DNA of 39,397 bases from positions 1-39,397 of the forward strand of contig CACWJS010000005.1 of the NCBI GenBank assembly GCA_902761275.1, in the 5' to 3' direction. The notes under the pieces were generated by a model. That model saw nothing but the letters and a program-made list of their open reading frames with translations, ran no database searches and had not been told where the DNA came from. This DNA is from an uncultured bacterium (GTDB lineage: Bacteria; Verrucomicrobiota; Kiritimatiellia; RFP12; UBA1067). Below are positions 27,001 through 30,000 of this stretch, one piece after another. The position numbers were made by a program, and so were the translations under genes. The first letter of the stretch is position 1. Every line of letters starts with the position of its first letter.

Positions 27001-30000
27001 ATACGAACGGCACACCCATTTCTGCCGCCGCGATCGTCCGCACCGCGATCAACGGGAATCGCGTCGAGCCTCGTGGCGTCTGGCGCAGGGTCTATGCGAA
27101 CAACGTGTCGCGCGCGGTTCTGTTCCCCGGCGACTTCGTCACCGATGAGTTCATCGGCGTCGACTCCGGGCTTGCTGCTGCTGCCGTCAAGGCCGGCATC
27201 GACCCTGTCAACATCGAGAGCGCGACGTACGAGGTCCTCACGGGTCCGCGTCCCTACAGTATCACGAACCTCAACTCCTATGTCTACTCCAACGAGGTAG
27301 TCGAGACGGGCAACAACAACCAGACGTTCACCTACAGCTACTCGCTCATTCGCGACGTGGCGGTAGGCCTCGCCTACGCCGACGAGATCGACGGCTCCGC
27401 CGGCCTCACGTTCACGTTGCCCGAGACGCCCGAAAGCCTCGTCTACACCAAGTTCTGGCTCAAGCTGGGCAAGGTCGGCGAGGACATGACGGTATACGGC
27501 GGCGACAGCGGCTTCCTGCTTCCGAACGCCACTGAGCGCCACGTCACGCTCGACGCCAAGCGCCTTGCCGCGCTCGGAATCCCCGCGCTCACCGCCGACG
27601 ACAAGGACTGGCAGTTCACTGTCGCGGTCGGCAACGACAAGTTCGGCAAGCCTGCTGACAATGAATACGCCCCAGTGTCTACGTTCCACGTGAATAAGGC
27701 GGCGAGATTCGACGGCTCGATTGTCGTCGATGTGCGTCACCCGCTTATCGCCCCGGCAGCCGCCAACCTCGTTGTGGCGGTCTACGACTCGCCCGATCTC
27801 GCGAACGCGGTCAAGGTGCAGCGCGTCGATGCCGACGGCTTCGAGATCGCGGGTCTCCGCAGGAATGCGGAATACTACGTCGCCGCGTGGTACGTCTCCG
27901 ACAACGACGTCCGCCTTGGCGAAGACGGCATGAAGACGCGCAAGCCGTGGGATACCTGGGGCTACGCGACCGAGCTCGGAAATATCGAGTACTGCTTCAC
28001 GCCCAAGGCGTACAAGGCCGACGGCAAGACCGTGGTTGTCTGGCTGCAGGACACCGACTGGAACGACAACGCCATCTTCGACCGCGATGAGACGTTCCTC
28101 GCGGAGGACGGCGATCTTGGGCCAGACCTCGCCGATGTTGTCTTCGGCGACTTCAACCTGAATGGAATTCCCGACGGTTGGGAGGAACACAACGGCGACG
28201 ACCCGACGTTCTTCGACGATGGCGATATAGCCGAGGACGTAATGGCGTATGCGGAGGTCGACGCCTACCTCGTCACGGTCAGGAACGCGGACGATCCGAC
28301 GGACGAGGGGACTGTCTACGCCATCATCGACATGCCGGCTGTCGCGCCTATAGTGGGCGACAACGTCGCCGCGCAGAACATCTACGAGCTCTGGTCGACA
28401 TACGACTACGGCGGCAAGGTCGGCGTCGGGCGCAAGGTCGAGTTCACCGCCGGCGACTGGCGCATCGACAAGATCGACAAGTCGGCGAAGGTCGTGCTCG
28501 TCCACGCCCAGGTTTATTCGCGCTTCGGCTTCAACACGAAGACCTGCGTCTTCGACGACGATGCAGTCAACACGAAGAGAATGACAAAGCTCGACAAGTA
28601 TCTCGTCGTGCGCTACCTCGAGAACATTGGCGTCACTGATCCGGCGATGGGCGCAGGCGACACGCTCGAGGACTGGGTCGTGCTTGGCGAGCACTGGGAC
28701 GAATACACGCTCAGGACCCAGAGCTGCGACTTCGACCTTGACGGCGTCAGAGACGGTTGGGAGCTCTACGTCATGTTCGGCCCGTACAATGAGCTCGGCG
28801 ACGAGGCGTTCCACTTCGACTCCGAGCACAGGGCCAGCCCGTGGGACTACGATGACCGCGAGAGCGACTTCGATGGCGACGCCCTGCCGCTCTTCCGCGA
28901 GTACGACACCGGCTACTGGCCGACTGACCCGTGGAACCACGACACCGACGGCGATGGCGTGTTTGACTCCTATGCCTACGACTACCACCTCAAGGGCGAC
29001 GACGCAGGCGAAGATCCTGACCACGACGGACTCAGCAACTACGCCGAGTACCTGATCAGCGAGGTCTTCCAGATCGTCAAGCTCGACCCGAACAAGGCGA
29101 TGACCGACGACTCGACGCTTGACTACTATCGCAAGTTCGGCGAGCTGTATCTCGGCGAGGTCTTCTCCGACCATGACCGCGTTGGCGACGATTGGGAGGC
29201 GGATTACGAGAAGGGCAACCTATACGGTACGGACTACGCGGCTCGCGGCATATACAATCCCGAGCTTGACCTCGACGGCGACGGTTGGTCCAACTACGCC
29301 GAATACCGCGCCGGCACAAGCCCGGCGAAGCAGATGGACGCTGGCATCGACAGCTACACGCTTATCGAGCACCCCGAACCTGTTGTAGAGATGGAAGTCG
29401 TATACAATGGTACGTCCGACATTGAGGGCAGCACCCTCGTCGTGAAGGCCTGGAACGAGGCGATCGACCCCGACGCGCTCGAGGCTCCGGAGGCTACGTG
29501 GACTGTGACGACCCTCAACGAGAGCGGCACGGCCACGCAGCAGAACGCCGAGACCGAGGAGGAGTTGAAGGAGAAGTACATTGGGCGCATGCCGACAGGC
29601 AAGCGGACATACTACCTCGGCAACGGCGCGGTCAAGGAGGGTTCGTTCAAGCTCTGTGTAAAGGACAAGAGCTATGTCGAGGGCACAATCGTCACGATTA
29701 ACGGGCAGCAAGCCTTCCAGCCGACCGACTACGGCGATCCCGATCAGGCGCTCTGGTTCTATGACGTCATAGACGACCATGGCAAGTTGGTGACGCTCGG
29801 CGGCATCTTCGCCGAGGCGCACCAGGTCGGTACGATCGACTACGACAGCGGCCGCGTCACGATTGACTTCGCCGACGAGGAGTTCACACGCGAGCTGTAC
29901 GTCGGCGATCCCGCGCACTCCGCCGACAGCTCATCTAACGGCAATAACAACAACAATGGCACAGGAAATTACCATGGCCTCAATCCGCCGAATAGCCACG

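Noticed and set aside
21309..29174. Antisense frames at 21309-24221 and 26970-29174
   Set aside because: Shadows of the giant gene by the same codon-avoidance effect.
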